Source: Leptodactylus fallax (lineage: Eukaryota > Chordata > Amphibia > Anura > Leptodactylidae). Taken from it: a stretch of 64,000 bases of DNA. This document shows, in pieces, positions 23,172 through 33,560 of this stretch. The stretch covers positions 1,469,001-1,533,000 of the forward strand of contig CAMRHE010000156.1 in assembly GCA_947044405.1 (NCBI GenBank). Reading direction: 5' to 3'. The notes under the pieces were generated by a model. That model was not told the DNA's origin. It ran no database searches and saw only the letters and a list, made by a program, of their open reading frames with translations. Made by a program: the position numbers and the translations under genes. The first letter of the stretch is position 1; every line of letters starts with the position of its first letter.

Positions 23172-24767
23172 CAGTGGGGGAAAAAAGTATTTAGTCAGCT
23201 ACCAATTGTGCAAGTTCTCCCACTTAAAAAGATGAGAGAGGCCTGTAATTGACATCATAGGTAGATCTCAACTATGAGAGACAAAATGAGAAAACAAATC
23301 CAGAAAATCACATTGTCTGATTTTTTAAGAATTTATTTGCAAATTATGGTGGAAAATAAGTATTTGGTCACCTACAAACAATCAAGATTTCTGGCTCTCA
23401 CAGACCTGTAACTTCTTCTTTAAGAGGCTCCTCTGTCCTCCACTCATTACCTGTAGTAATGGCACCTGTTTGACATTGTTATCAGTATAAAAGACACCTG
23501 TCCACAACCTCAAACAGTCTCACTCCAAACTCCACTATGGTGAAGACCAAAGAGCTGTGGAAGGACACCAGAAACAAAATTGTAGACCTGCACCAGGCTG
23601 GGAAGACTGAATCTGCAATAGACAAGCAGCTTGGTGTGAAGAAATCAACTGTGGGAGCAATAATTAGAAAATGGAAGACATACAAGACCACTGATAATCT
23701 CCCTCGATCAGGGGCTCCACTCAAGATCCCACCCTGTGGGGTCAAAATGATCACAAGAACAGTGAGCAAAAATTCCAGAACCACACAGGGGGACCTAGTG
23801 AATGACCTGCAGTAAGCTGGGACTAATGTAAAAAAGGCTACCGTCAGTAACACACTACACCGCCAGGGACTCAGATCCTGCAGTGCCAGACGTATACCCC
23901 TGCTTAAGCCAGTACATATCTGGGCCGGTCTGACGTTTGCTAGACAGCATTTGGATGTTCCAGAAGAGTACTGGGAGAATGTCATATGGTCAGATGAAAC
24001 CAAAGTAGAACTAAACACAACTCGTCGTGTTTGGAGGAGAGTGAATGCTGAGTTGCATCCAAAGAACACCATACCTACTGTGAAGCATGGGGGTGGCAAC
24101 ATCATGCTTTGGGGCTGTTTCTCTGCAAAGGGACCAGGACGACTGATCCATGTAAATGAAAGAATGAATGGGGCCATGTATTGTGAGATTTTGAGTGCAA
24201 ACCTCCTATCATCAGCAAGGGCATTGAAGATGAAACATGGCTGGGTCTTTCAGCATGACAATGATCCCAAGCACACCGCCAGGGCAACGAAGGAGTGGCT
24301 TCGTAAGAAGCATTTCAAGGTCCTGGAGTGGCCTAGCCAGTCTCCAGATCTCAACCCCATAGAAAACCTTTGGAGGGGAGTTGAAAGTCCGTGTTGCCCT
24401 GCGACAGCCCCAAAACATCACTGCTCTAGAGGAGATCTGCATGGAGGAATGGGCCAACATACCAGCAACAGTGTGTGCCAACCTTGTGAAGACTTACAGA
24501 AAACGTTTGACCTCTGTCATTGCCAACAAAGGACATATAACAAAGTATTGATATGATCTTTTGTTATTGACCAAATACTTATTTTCTGCCATAATTTGCA
24601 AATAAATTCTTAAAAAATCAGACAATGTGATTTTCTGGATTTGTTTTCTCATTTTGTCTCTCATAGTTGAGGTCTACCTATGATGTCAATTACAGGCCTC
24701 TCTCATCTTTTTAAGTGGGAGAACTTGCACAATTGGTGGCTGACTAAATACTTTTTTTCCCCCACTG
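23172..24767 (+). mobile_element. Tc1/mariner element, 1596 bp, full-length
   Basis: Flanked by TA at 23170-23171 and 24768-24769. Inverted repeats of roughly 200 bp at each end start cagtggggga(a)aaaagtatt; the inner boundary has a second word, gtatttggtca. That is the long-ITR type of Tc1 with paired inner and outer sites. A degraded relative lies inverted at 46095-47997. One broken transposase gene lies between the ITRs. Confidence 0.93.
23537..24551 (+). pseudogene. Tc1 transposase, DD34E, two lesions
   Basis: The transposase would bind the ITRs and cut and paste the element. Starting at the ATG at 23537, the N-terminus has the helix-turn-helix (KESAIGK-like region, here [20 protein letters not shown]). 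The catalytic triad is visible: D153 in SDETKVEL, D241 in [10 protein letters not shown]276 in NPIENLW, with 34 residues between the last two. Lesions: a TAA stop at 23813-23815 (codon 93; the related copy at 47441-47896 has Lys there) and one extra G near 24377 that shifts the last 60 codons. Otherwise it is close to the family length of about 340 residues. It is inactive as it stands. Confidence 0.92.
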
Positions 24768-24769
24768 TA

Positions 24770-25004
24770 AATAAAGCATAACTAAAAAGTACATCTGGCC
24801 CTGCAAAAAAAAAAAAAAAAAAATGACGCCATATGCATCCTGTACACGAAATACAAAAAGTTACAGGTGTCAGAATATGGCGACTCCAAGAATTTTTATT
24901 TACATTTCTTTTTTTCAGTTTTGGATTTTATTAAGGGGTCAAAACGTAAATAAAACTATATAAATTTGGTATCTCTGGAATCATACCGACCAATAGAATA
25001 CAGG
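24770..25004. repeat. Unclassified repeat-like segment
   Basis: Contains an A run and a tract ending taaataaaactatataaatttggtatctctgg, which resembles a widespread frog repeat word, but I cannot name the family or its ends. Confidence 0.35.
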
Positions 25005-25200
25005 TGACGTAATTTTTTGTTACAGATTTTACTACAGTTGTTTGAGACAAAGTCAGGAGTGGTTTGAAAAGGAATGGAAAATGGAAAGGAAGCTCTTAGA
25101 TGTTCCCCTTCTTTTAAATCCGCTCCTGACTTTGGCTCAAAAGACTGCAGCAAAATCCGCAACAAAAAACGCTGCATCTCCACATTGTGGGGCCTTAGCC
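25005..25200. mobile_element. Harbinger-like MITE, short form, left end decayed
   Basis: The right end cattgtggggccttagcc and arms with gacaaagtcaggagtgg / ctcctgactttggctc match the 219 bp short-form MITE at 25624. The left terminal bases are lost. Confidence 0.65.
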
Positions 25201-25203
25201 TTA

Positions 25204-25394
25204 TGCTTACGCAGCTTTTTTTGTTGTAGATTTTGTTGCATTTTTTGAGCCAAAGTCATGAATGGCTACAAAAAGAATGGGAAATATCTAGGAAACACTA
25301 CTTCTGCTCAACCCACTCCTGGCTTTGGCTCAAAAAACCGCAGCAAAATCTGTAACAAAAAAAAGCTGCTTTTCCGCAACGTGGGGCCTTAGCC
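25204..25394. mobile_element. Harbinger-like MITE, short form, second in tandem
   Basis: The right end cgcaacgtggggccttagcc is intact. The left end is decayed (tgcttacgcagc). It is separated from the previous copy only by TTA, which can serve as the target for both. Confidence 0.65.
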
Positions 25395-25623
25395 TAAATT
25401 ACCAAGCAAGAAAGGGAATTGTTCTTTTATTTCATGATATAAAGCTGAGGTCACATAGTTTTTGGCCTTTGATGAAAGCACAGCCGAAAAAAAAGGCTGT
25501 GTTTTACAGTCCCAGCAAAGTGAAATAACATTTCATTAAAACTCATCCCCACATTGCAAAAAATAATGCTGTGGAAAACACAACATTTTAAAAAATCCAT
25601 GCTTGTTAATTTTACCTGCAAAA

Positions 25624-25842
25624 GGCTAAGGCCCCACGTTGCAGAAACACAGCTTTTTTTGTTGCAGATTTTGATGTGTTTTTTTGAGCCAAAGCCAGTA
25701 GTGGATTGAGCAGAAGGTAGACGTATAAGAAGCTTCCTTTATATTTCCCATTCCTTTTGTAGACATTCTTGGCTTTGGCTCAAAAAACCTCAGCAAAATC
25801 TGCAACAAAAAACCTGTGTTTCTGCAACGTGGAGCCTTAGCC
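25624..25842. mobile_element. Harbinger-like MITE, short form (219 bp)
   Basis: Starts ggctaaggccccacgttgca and ends tctgcaacgtggagccttagcc, a long inverted pair; the arms continue with gagccaaagccag / ttggctttggctc. Flanks are AAA on both sides. Its length equals that of the split copy at 48878-54882. Confidence 0.8.
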
Positions 25843-26210
25843 AAAAGCAGCATTTTTCCCATAGACTTATATGAGGGAGTTAAAAATGTAAGATGCAGCA
25901 TAAAAGCAGTGAAAATAAAAACTTTTTTACTATGTTTGTTTTCCACTGTGTTTTCACTGCATTTCTTTCCCACAGCGTTTTTTTTAGCATTTTGTCTCAC
26001 TACACATGGTCTTGCCTTAATTTTTTTCTATCCTTTTTGTTTTGTTTTTTTTTAAACTGTAATTTTTATTAAATTTTACAATGAAACGGTAACAAACAAA
26101 AAAAACAACAACACCAAAACATACAATAAGATAGCATAACATGCGCCATCTAAGACACAGGACACAGGGGAGATAACACGGACGAAGTGGGAGAAGGGGG
26201 AGGGTAGGCG

Positions 26211-29200
26211 TCAGAGACCTCGCAGGATACAGTAGGTATGCCAGTGAGACCAGACAGATTGGAAGGCCTCCACCGTGTTGCTAAGAGAGGCAGTCAGGAA
26301 TTCTAGGCTACGGACATCCTTCATTCGAGCTGTCAGTGCAGGCTCTGTAGGGGAAAGCACACTCTTCCAGTTAAGTGCAATAAGTGTTTTAGCAGAGGTG
26401 CATAGGTACAAAAACAATTTGGATGTATTTTTGCCCAAGTGTCTAGGACGCAAATTAAGTAAGTAGATGTAAGGGAATTGCCAGTTGAGCAATTCTCCAG
26501 TGCTGCTGCAAAAACCTGAGAGGAAGGGAATACAGAGACAGTGAGCCCTAAAGTTGACCCAGACCCTGTCCCTACCTACTTGTCTCACTGTCCTAATGCC
26601 AGGAACAATTTGGAGCCAGTACCTGAATAAGTGACAACACAGAACGCAGACAGGACGCACAAACAACAAAGGGAGGTCAGCTAGCCAAGGGGTCGATAAC
26701 AATCGAGCAATGCAGTACAGAATCAAAATCCAAGAGAATAGTCAAAGGAAAGCCAGTGGTCAGAAAATCAGAAGAGCAGGTAACAAGGAGTATAGCCAGT
26801 AAGCAAAATGCAATAGCAGGCGCCAAAGGGAAAGTGAGCAAACAATAAATAGGGAGAAAGAACCCGCCCCAGACTTGATAGGAGGACAGGCTGTCAATCA
26901 CAAAGGCAGGACTAAAGTTAACTCTTAGTGGAGCAGGGGGAGAGCAAGGTGAAGGAGAAGGGCGTGGTGGAAAATCAATTAAGGAGGTGAGGGAAGAGGA
27001 CAGTGTTCAGACAATACAAGAAAAACCCGAGGAAAGAATTACAACCGGGCACGCCTCCTGCGCCGCAGTGTGCGCCCAGAGGACGGCACCAAAGCCCAGA
27101 CAGGCAAGGACGTTACAGTAGATAAGAGGATCTAATGGGACACCTTGTATAAAGAGGACACCATTGAGGGTTTTGACTCCGTCCAGAAAGGGCGGATTAA
27201 GGGACAATCCTAAAAACTGTGAAACACCATACCTGATATTGATAGACATCTCCAGCAAGTAGATGGAATACTAGAGTTGAGGGTGTGGAGCAGGGCCTAG
27301 GTGTAATACCAATGCATGAGAATTTTATATTGGGTCTCACAAAATGTTATGCATGTCGAAGACTTAGCTGCACGGCACCAGATGATCTGCCACTGAACGG
27401 TGAGATCTGCCTACCTAGAGCCTCAGCTCACCTAACCATGTATTTGTGAGCAAGGGGAGACCGTTCCTTTGGGGAGGATAGGAGCCTATATATATCTGAG
27501 ATCAAGGGAAGGGGGACAGCTACAGGGAATGTCTCGAAGAAATAAAGGAGCTTTGGGAGAAGGGTCATTATGCGGCCAATGAAGTATATGTGAAGGGGAT
27601 ACCACTTGTCTAAAAGAGAACGAAGATCGCAGAACAGACAGGGATAGTTAAGCAAATATAATGAAGCAGAGGAAGAGTTGAAAGTTGTAGGTATGGCGGA
27701 GTAGTTGCACAACAGAGTTTGGGATATTTAAAGGCAAAGTCTCCGTCTTTTTGGGATTTACTATATAGCCGGAGAGACAGCTGTATTCCTGTAGAGTGTT
27801 CAGGAGGTTCGGTAGGGTAGTGTGGGGGTTAGTGAGAGTCAGAAGAACATCGCTAGCGAAGAGGCTGATCTTAAACTCCCTGACTCGTAACGTTACCCCT
27901 GTAATATCTGGTTTAGAACAAATTTTAGATGCCAGGGGTTTGATACAGAGTGCAAAGATAAGGGGATAAGGGGCAACCCTAGCGAGTCCCATTGCTGATG
28001 GGAAAAGATGAAGAAGAGTTTAAGGAGTTTAACAACGACTGAGGGAAGAGAGTAGAGTACTCCAACTGTTAATAGGCCGGTAATTAGAGCACTCTTGATG
28101 GTCTTTATTGGGTTTAGGGACCAGGGTAATGTGAGAGTAAAGCATCGTCTGGGGGATGGGGGCACTGTCTAAGAAGGAGTTAAAAAGGCATTACATGCGG
28201 AGAATTAGGTCTGCTTGAAAAGTTTTGAAGTATAAGTATGTGAAGCCATCTGGACCAGGGACTTTACTGTTAGGGAGATCGTTTAGGATGTCCGTGAGCT
28301 CCTCGTCCTTGATCAGGGCAATAAGGGAATCAAGTGCCGAAGCTGGGAGTGTAAGAAAGCAACATGTGTCCAGGTATTCGCACAGATCTCGAGGCACTGG
28401 GTTGGGACTGGACAGATCTAGCAAGGGGAGATACTGTATATAGTTTAGTATAATATTCCTGAAACACAGTGACGATAGTATCGGGATGGTGCTGAAGGGT
28501 GCCATTAGGGTCTCGGACCGCATGGGGGTAGAGGAGGCCTGATGATCGCGCAAAGATTTGACAAGTAGTGTGGGAGCTTTATTGCCTCTTTCATAATAGT
28601 GTTGTCAGCTATAAAAGTGGAGGCGGTGAGTGACTTTTGTAGCAAGGTAATGCAGGTCAGCCCGAGTTGCAACCAATTGACGGAGTAGTGAAAGGGAGGG
28701 ACGCGTCGCCAAGTGCTCCATAAGGGTTCATATTTTAGCAGTCAGGGTAGCCTCTTTGGCTTTCCTATCTTTCTTAAGCTGTGTTGCTAGGGCAATACAA
28801 TGGCCTCGGACAACCTCTTTATGGGCTTCGCAAAGGATGAAACTGGAGGAGACCAAGTTTTCATTATTTCTAAAGTATTCAAGTAGGTGAGTACAGAGTG
28901 TATCACTTGAGGTCTGAGAGTGTAGGAGAGATTTGTTGAGGTGCCAATGACAGCATTTAGTCGGGATTGGTGTAGAGTACAGGGAAACAGTTACCAGGCC
29001 ATGAGCAGACTATGAAATAGGCACAATATCTGCGTCAGTAAGAAGGCAGAGGCAAAGGTTATTACTGAAAAAATAGTTAATCCTGGAGTGTGTAATGTGG
29101 GGATGGGGAAAAAAGGTATAGGAGCAGGCAGTAGGGTTATTAACACGCCAAAGATCATAAAGGGCAACGGACCTGATCAGTCGGCGGAATTCCATGGCAA

Positions 29201-29682
29201 GCCTGAGCTTAGAGGCACTCAACAAGCTCTCGCTCAGTGACAATCTGTCCACATGTTTAGAGAAAATCATGTTAAAATCGCCACCTAAAAACTAGGCCGA
29301 GCCAGGGAAAGCCCGCAGGCATCTCAGAATCTCTTGAGAAAGTGGATTTGAGAGGTGTTTGGGGCGTATGCATTTCAGAGGATAATGGGTTGTCCATACA
29401 AAAGGCCCAAGTGAGAAGCAGAGACTGTAATAGGGCAAGAGTAGATAAGAGTAGAATAGTACAAGATAATAGAATGGCCACACTGCCCTTTCTGTAACTG
29501 TTATATGCAGAGTAAGCAGTAGTGAAGTAGTGTTGTGCAAAGTTAAATGTTCCTGTGTGGTCATAGTGGGTTTCCTGGAGGAATGCAACATCCGCCCAGA
29601 GGGGCCGGAGCTCCCGTAGAACCATACGTTGCTTAGAGCTTGAGCCCAGACCCTTGACATTTAGAGTAACGCACCTACCCAT
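26211..29682 (-). pseudogene. L1-type ORF2 (endonuclease/reverse transcriptase), broken
   Basis: ORF2 nicks the target and reverse-transcribes the LINE RNA. Visible in order on the minus strand: an APE-type endonuclease start with TLNVKGLGSSSKQRM and FLQETHYD (29680-29560), the endonuclease end with HSRINYFF (near 29070), the RT start with LPNSKVPGPDGFT (near 28250), the region of the RT active site where FASDVLL stands in place of FADDxLL (near 27855), and a C-terminal NWKSVLSPTEPA segment (near 26350). Several frameshifts and stops separate these blocks, one catalytic Asp is replaced, and the solo LTR interrupts the C-terminal part. Clearly L1 clade by motif order; dead. Confidence 0.85.
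26468..27117 (-). mobile_element. Solo LTR (650 bp), Ty3/gypsy-like, in LINE ORF2
   Basis: On the minus strand it starts TGTAACGTCC and ends CCCTTACA, the TG...CA form of LTRs. It is flanked by a perfect 5 bp duplication gtaga (26463-26467 and 27118-27122). The same LTR, in the opposite orientation, is at 33687-34343. There is no internal region. The 5 bp duplication and absence of retroviral genes favour a Ty3/gypsy retrotransposon, but the family is not proven. Confidence 0.88.
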
Positions 29683-30244
29683 GGGGAAGCAAAATAGGGA
29701 GAGCAGCTAGTATAAAGGCAGGTAATACACAGTCAGATCTCACGCAGTAGACGTGAAGCCAGAGAGGACCAAAATTAGTGGGATGTGTGGAAGCAAGCTG
29801 AACAGGCATTGCTAGGAAGCAAAGATCTCCAAACCTAGAAAGAGAGGGGGAGGAAAGAGACAAATGAGACCAGTGAACAGAGAGCAAAACATATAAACAA
29901 ATAGTGCATCTTGGACAGGACAATATCTCCTGACCAGGGGCAAAAAGCAGCTATCCAAACAAAAGCAAGCAGAACTACCAAGTGAGTCCACAGTAAGGAC
30001 ACACAGCTGGATAAAGCCCCCAAGATAGGAGGGCAGGGGATTACCATCGTTAGACGGACGGACTACTCCCACTAAGGAAGGCTAAAAGACAGTGAGAGGT
30101 AAACTAAACAGGCAAGGTAGCAACCTACTTTGCCTGCAATATGAAAAATAGCTAATGTCAAGAATAAAGGGACCGACACAGAACAACTGTAAGCATCAAC
30201 ATATAGCAAAATTCAATAAGTAGAAACAAGGACCAATCTGGGAC

Positions 30245-32229
30245 CTAGAAAAAAAGAAGAGAGTGATGGCAGAAATCGGGGGGGGTGGGGGGTATCAGGT
30301 CCACCCATGGCCTCCTGGCTGTAGATCCAGGGGAAGGCAATTGGCGTCTCTCACACTTCTGAACGGTCCACATCCCACAGCTGAGGAGGCAGTGGAGGTG
30401 GTGGTGGTGGTGGGGGATTAGTTCCCAATCAGACAGCTCCGTGAGAGGAATGTCCAGCGTAGCACAAAAGGGCTGTAGATCCGCATAGGAGCGTAGGGTC
30501 GCTGAACGCCCAATAAGCCTGGCATACATAGCAAAGGGGAAACCCCAGCAATAGGGGATTTGATGATCTCTCAGGAGTTGAAGGAGTGGGTGAAGATGTC
30601 TTCATTGTAACCCAGGAGAGGTCTTGGTAGAGTTGGATTTCAGCCCCATCAAAATCAAAGTCCTTGAGATGTCTGGTTTTGGATAAGATTATTTCAGAGC
30701 AAAGTCATGGAAGCAGCATATAACGTCACGTAGAGTAGCCCCGGACCCTTTGGGCTCAGGGCTCTATAAGCATGGTACAACTTGATTTTATGAGTAGGAG
30801 GCTCCAGTGAGATGGTATTAAAGATCACCTCTAGGGTAACGTGTAGGTCCTCCTCCTGTGTCCCGGAAGCCCCTTAACTCTAATGTTATTGCGCCGAACT
30901 CTGTTGTCCAGGTCCTCCAAATGGCGCTGCATGTCTCTGACTATCTGACATTGACTCGAGCTCCCCAGCTCCTTTCCCATAATGCCTTGTGATATGTAGA
31001 TGCTAAGTAGAGGGCAAAAGGCAATTAAAATCTCTACACACCTTCACTGGTGCTCTCCTCAATGTGAGAGATTCTTGTCCCTAACCCACTCATTGCCTCC
31101 CACTAAGCCAGCCAATTCACTTTGCTCTGTACTGATGAAGGACAACAATCCGGAAACAGCGCTGTATGCAGATAAGTGAAATTGGCTTGGCTAAGATCCC
31201 TTTGCTGTCTTAAGGCTCAGTGAGTCAAAAGCAAATTGAGGATCTGTTACATCCAATAGAGGGCGCATGAGCTCCCCAGCTCCTTTCCCATAATGCCTTG
31301 TGATATCTGACATTGAGGCATAACTGAGTCTTGGAGTTGGGAGACATAAGTTTGGGTCTGATCATGATCATCTTCCAGAGTATCCACCCTGGATGCAATA
31401 TGCTTGAGATCCTTCCTCAGTGCAGAGATTTCCAAGCGACATGCCTCTGTGGCTTCGGCCACAAAAGATTGGTATAATCTCTGGAAGGCAAGTGAGCCAG
31501 CATCTGGAGCCATTGCGGTGGTAAGGAGGAGGAAGGAGGAGCAAAGTGGTCCTGGGCCTGGAGCGGTGATGGCGGGTCCGGGGTTTCTTGTGTAGGCATG
31601 GCGTAGGGGGACATTGATGGGGTCACTCCTAAATAAATGTCACCTTCCCAGGGGTGCATTGGAGCAGGTTGTAATGGCGCCATTTGGAGGGAGTGTGCCG
31701 CTGGAGCTAGGGAGGTGGAAGGAGCTTCTGCTGGACAAGCAGAGGAGATGGAGGCAGTTATGAGCTCCACTGGGTGGTCAGGGACATGGAAAATGAACTG
31801 CAGGCTCTGAGGAGGAATATCACCACGTGGAGCAAGCACTGCAGTGGAGGAAGGCAGCTTCTGAGGTGCATCGCGGAGAGCTGTATTCAGCGGTGCCATA
31901 TTTATAGTAGGTGCTGGAGCTGGCATAGAAGTGGGACCCATATCCATGTAGTCCTCAGTAGCAGGAGTCTGCAGGCACTGTGGAGGAGCAGCGTGGGATC
32001 GCTGGGAGGCAGCAGCGGATACTGTGTATGGATGTGGAGTCAGTGGAGCTGCCGGACCCAGAGAACAAGCAGGCGCAAGGGATGAGGCCAACCAAGATGG
32101 CCACCGCTTCGTGGAAGGCCAGAGAGGCGGAGGCGCCGGGTGCAGATAAGTAGCCAGGGTTGGCTTCCTGGGCCGGTTGGGAGGAGTAGGGGTCCCAGAG
32201 GAAGTCTTCCTGAGCAGTTTCTTGCCCAT
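30245..32229 (-). pseudogene. L1-type ORF1 (RNA-binding protein), broken
   Basis: ORF1 coats the LINE RNA. From the ATG at 32229 the product begins MGKKLLRKTSSGTPTPPNRP and runs through a long proline- and alanine-rich region. After a frameshift, a coiled-coil-like part follows (LRKDLKHIASRVDTLEDDHD, about 31440-31370). Beyond the retroposon insertion an RRM-like start LEDLDNRVRRNNIRVKGLP appears (about 30920-30860), and the C-terminal part has the IGRSATLRSYADLQPFC segment (about 30510-30460). This is the domain order of L1/Tx1 ORF1. Several frameshifts and the insertion make it non-functional. Confidence 0.8.
30955..31303. mobile_element. 349 bp retroposon-like insertion with terminal direct repeats
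   Basis: Flanked by a 13 bp duplication tatctgacattga (30942-30954 and 31304-31316), so it inserted into the LINE ORF1, and probably by LINE-type integration. Unusually, both ends carry the same 35-38 bp in direct orientation (gagctccccagctcctttcc, then cataatgccttgtga; 30958-30995 and 31269-31306). The middle holds tgatgaaggacaacaatccg. No poly-A tail is visible. Family unknown; SINE-like by size and target duplication. Confidence 0.75.
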
Positions 32230-32357
32230 GGAGGGAGCTGCTGATGTATATGGTCCTGTTAAGTGTACAGGCAGAGCAGGACCTCTGGGAGATGTGTCTT
32301 CCTACATAAAGGTCTCTGGCCACGTTGTCAGCATTTTTGTTTTAAATTTTTCAATTA

Positions 32358-32655
32358 GGCTAAGGCCCCACGTAGCAAGCTGCAGCCAAAAAGCACTGCG
32401 GGAATAACTGCGGTGGAAACACATCATGGTTTTTCCTGCAGCGCTTTTCACAGAAAGTCCACAGAGTTTTCCTCTTCAGACTTTCTGCTTCGAATATATC
32501 TATATGGAAAACGTCAGCGTTTCCATAGGCATAATTGACATGCTACAACGTTTTTTGAAATCGCAGCATGCTCGCTGTGGATATTTTTTTGAAATGTGTG
32601 GATGGAATTAGCCAGAACCCCATCCACTTTGCAGGTACTGTAAAAAGCCGAGACC
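32358..32655. mobile_element. PIF/Harbinger-like MITE, long form (298 bp)
   Basis: Starts ggctaaggccccacgtagca, right end gccgagacc, flanked by TTA at 32355-32357 and 32656-32658. The internal tggatggaattagccagaac segment matches the 17268-17539 copy in the opposite orientation. Confidence 0.8.
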
Positions 32656-32658
32656 TTA

Positions 32659-33560
32659 TAGTGATTTATTTTTTAAAATTTGCAGATAAACTCAGTTATT
32701 AACATTGTTGCAGTATTGTGTTACATCAGGTTTCCTCTTGCTTATGTTACATTTTAATATACAACATGTATTGTTGCAGTTGATCAGGCAGCTACAGCAA
32801 AAGATTACAGGTGATCTTTTTTTTCTTTGTATTTTATTGATTTTTTTTTTTTTTTTTTTTTTTAAGCTTGTAAATGTATATATTTTTTCTATAATATGCC
32901 CACACTGAAATCATAAAAGACCCCTGAGGAGCAATTTATTTTATATTGCAGCTTTCCACTGAAACTGGGGCAACTATAGGAGTCTGTCACCAGGAATGAG
33001 TCAATGGAAGTAAACACACTATAAGATACCTTAGGGCGTCAGTATTGGCACATGTATAGAAAAAGCATCTTATGCTTCAGGTTTGAGCGGGTGTAGTGCA
33101 TATACTGCCTGGCCCTGTTGTTTCTTGCATCAGCTGCAACAAGGCGGCCAATCAAAATGCAGAGGGCAGGAGCCGCCGGGGGCTACTTTATTTTCATAAT
33201 CAATTTTATAAACATATCTTTGCAATGGAGGGTCAAACTTTAAAAAGAACAGCATTACATTAAAATGACCCTAAGGTATTTTACATTTTAAGTAGCTGGT
33301 CCAGCCATTCACCCCATTGCATTAGGTCCCCCACACCAAAATATGCATGACCCTAAATATCAAAATCTATAGAAGCTATCAAGATTAATACATAAAGATA
33401 ATTATACTGACATAACAAAACTTAAACTTACCCTCTGATCTATTGAAACAAAATAATATCTATATTACACATATATGCAAATATGCATTTTTAAATGCAA
33501 TATAATAATAAATCAGCAATAACAAAAAAATAAAATAATAACCCCTTTACCCAATAAATG
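32659..33560. other. No gene; T run and a repeat fragment
   Basis: A T run lies near 32840-32863. 32980-33290 contains ggagtctgtcaccaggaa, resembling the end of the inverted-end repeat at 2806. No coding frame recognised. Confidence 0.45.

Larger units (their letters stand above)
26046..32333 (-). mobile_element. L1/Tx1-type LINE, antisense, about 6.3 kb
   Basis: On the minus strand the order is ORF1 (from 32229), inter-ORF spacer (about 29700-30240), ORF2 (29682 to 26211), a 3'UTR, then aataaaaa and an A-rich tail (plus strand 26036-26065). A related tttttgtttt word lies at both ends (about 26035 and 32334), a possible target duplication, but it is low in complexity. Two later insertions sit inside: a solo LTR (26468-27117) and a small retroposon (30955-31303). 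Without them the LINE is about 5.3 kb, nearly full length, but both frames are broken. Confidence 0.85.

Noticed and set aside
26035..32345. tttttgtttt at both ends as the L1 target duplication
   Set aside because: Too low in complexity next to a T-rich tail to count as proof; mentioned only as possible.
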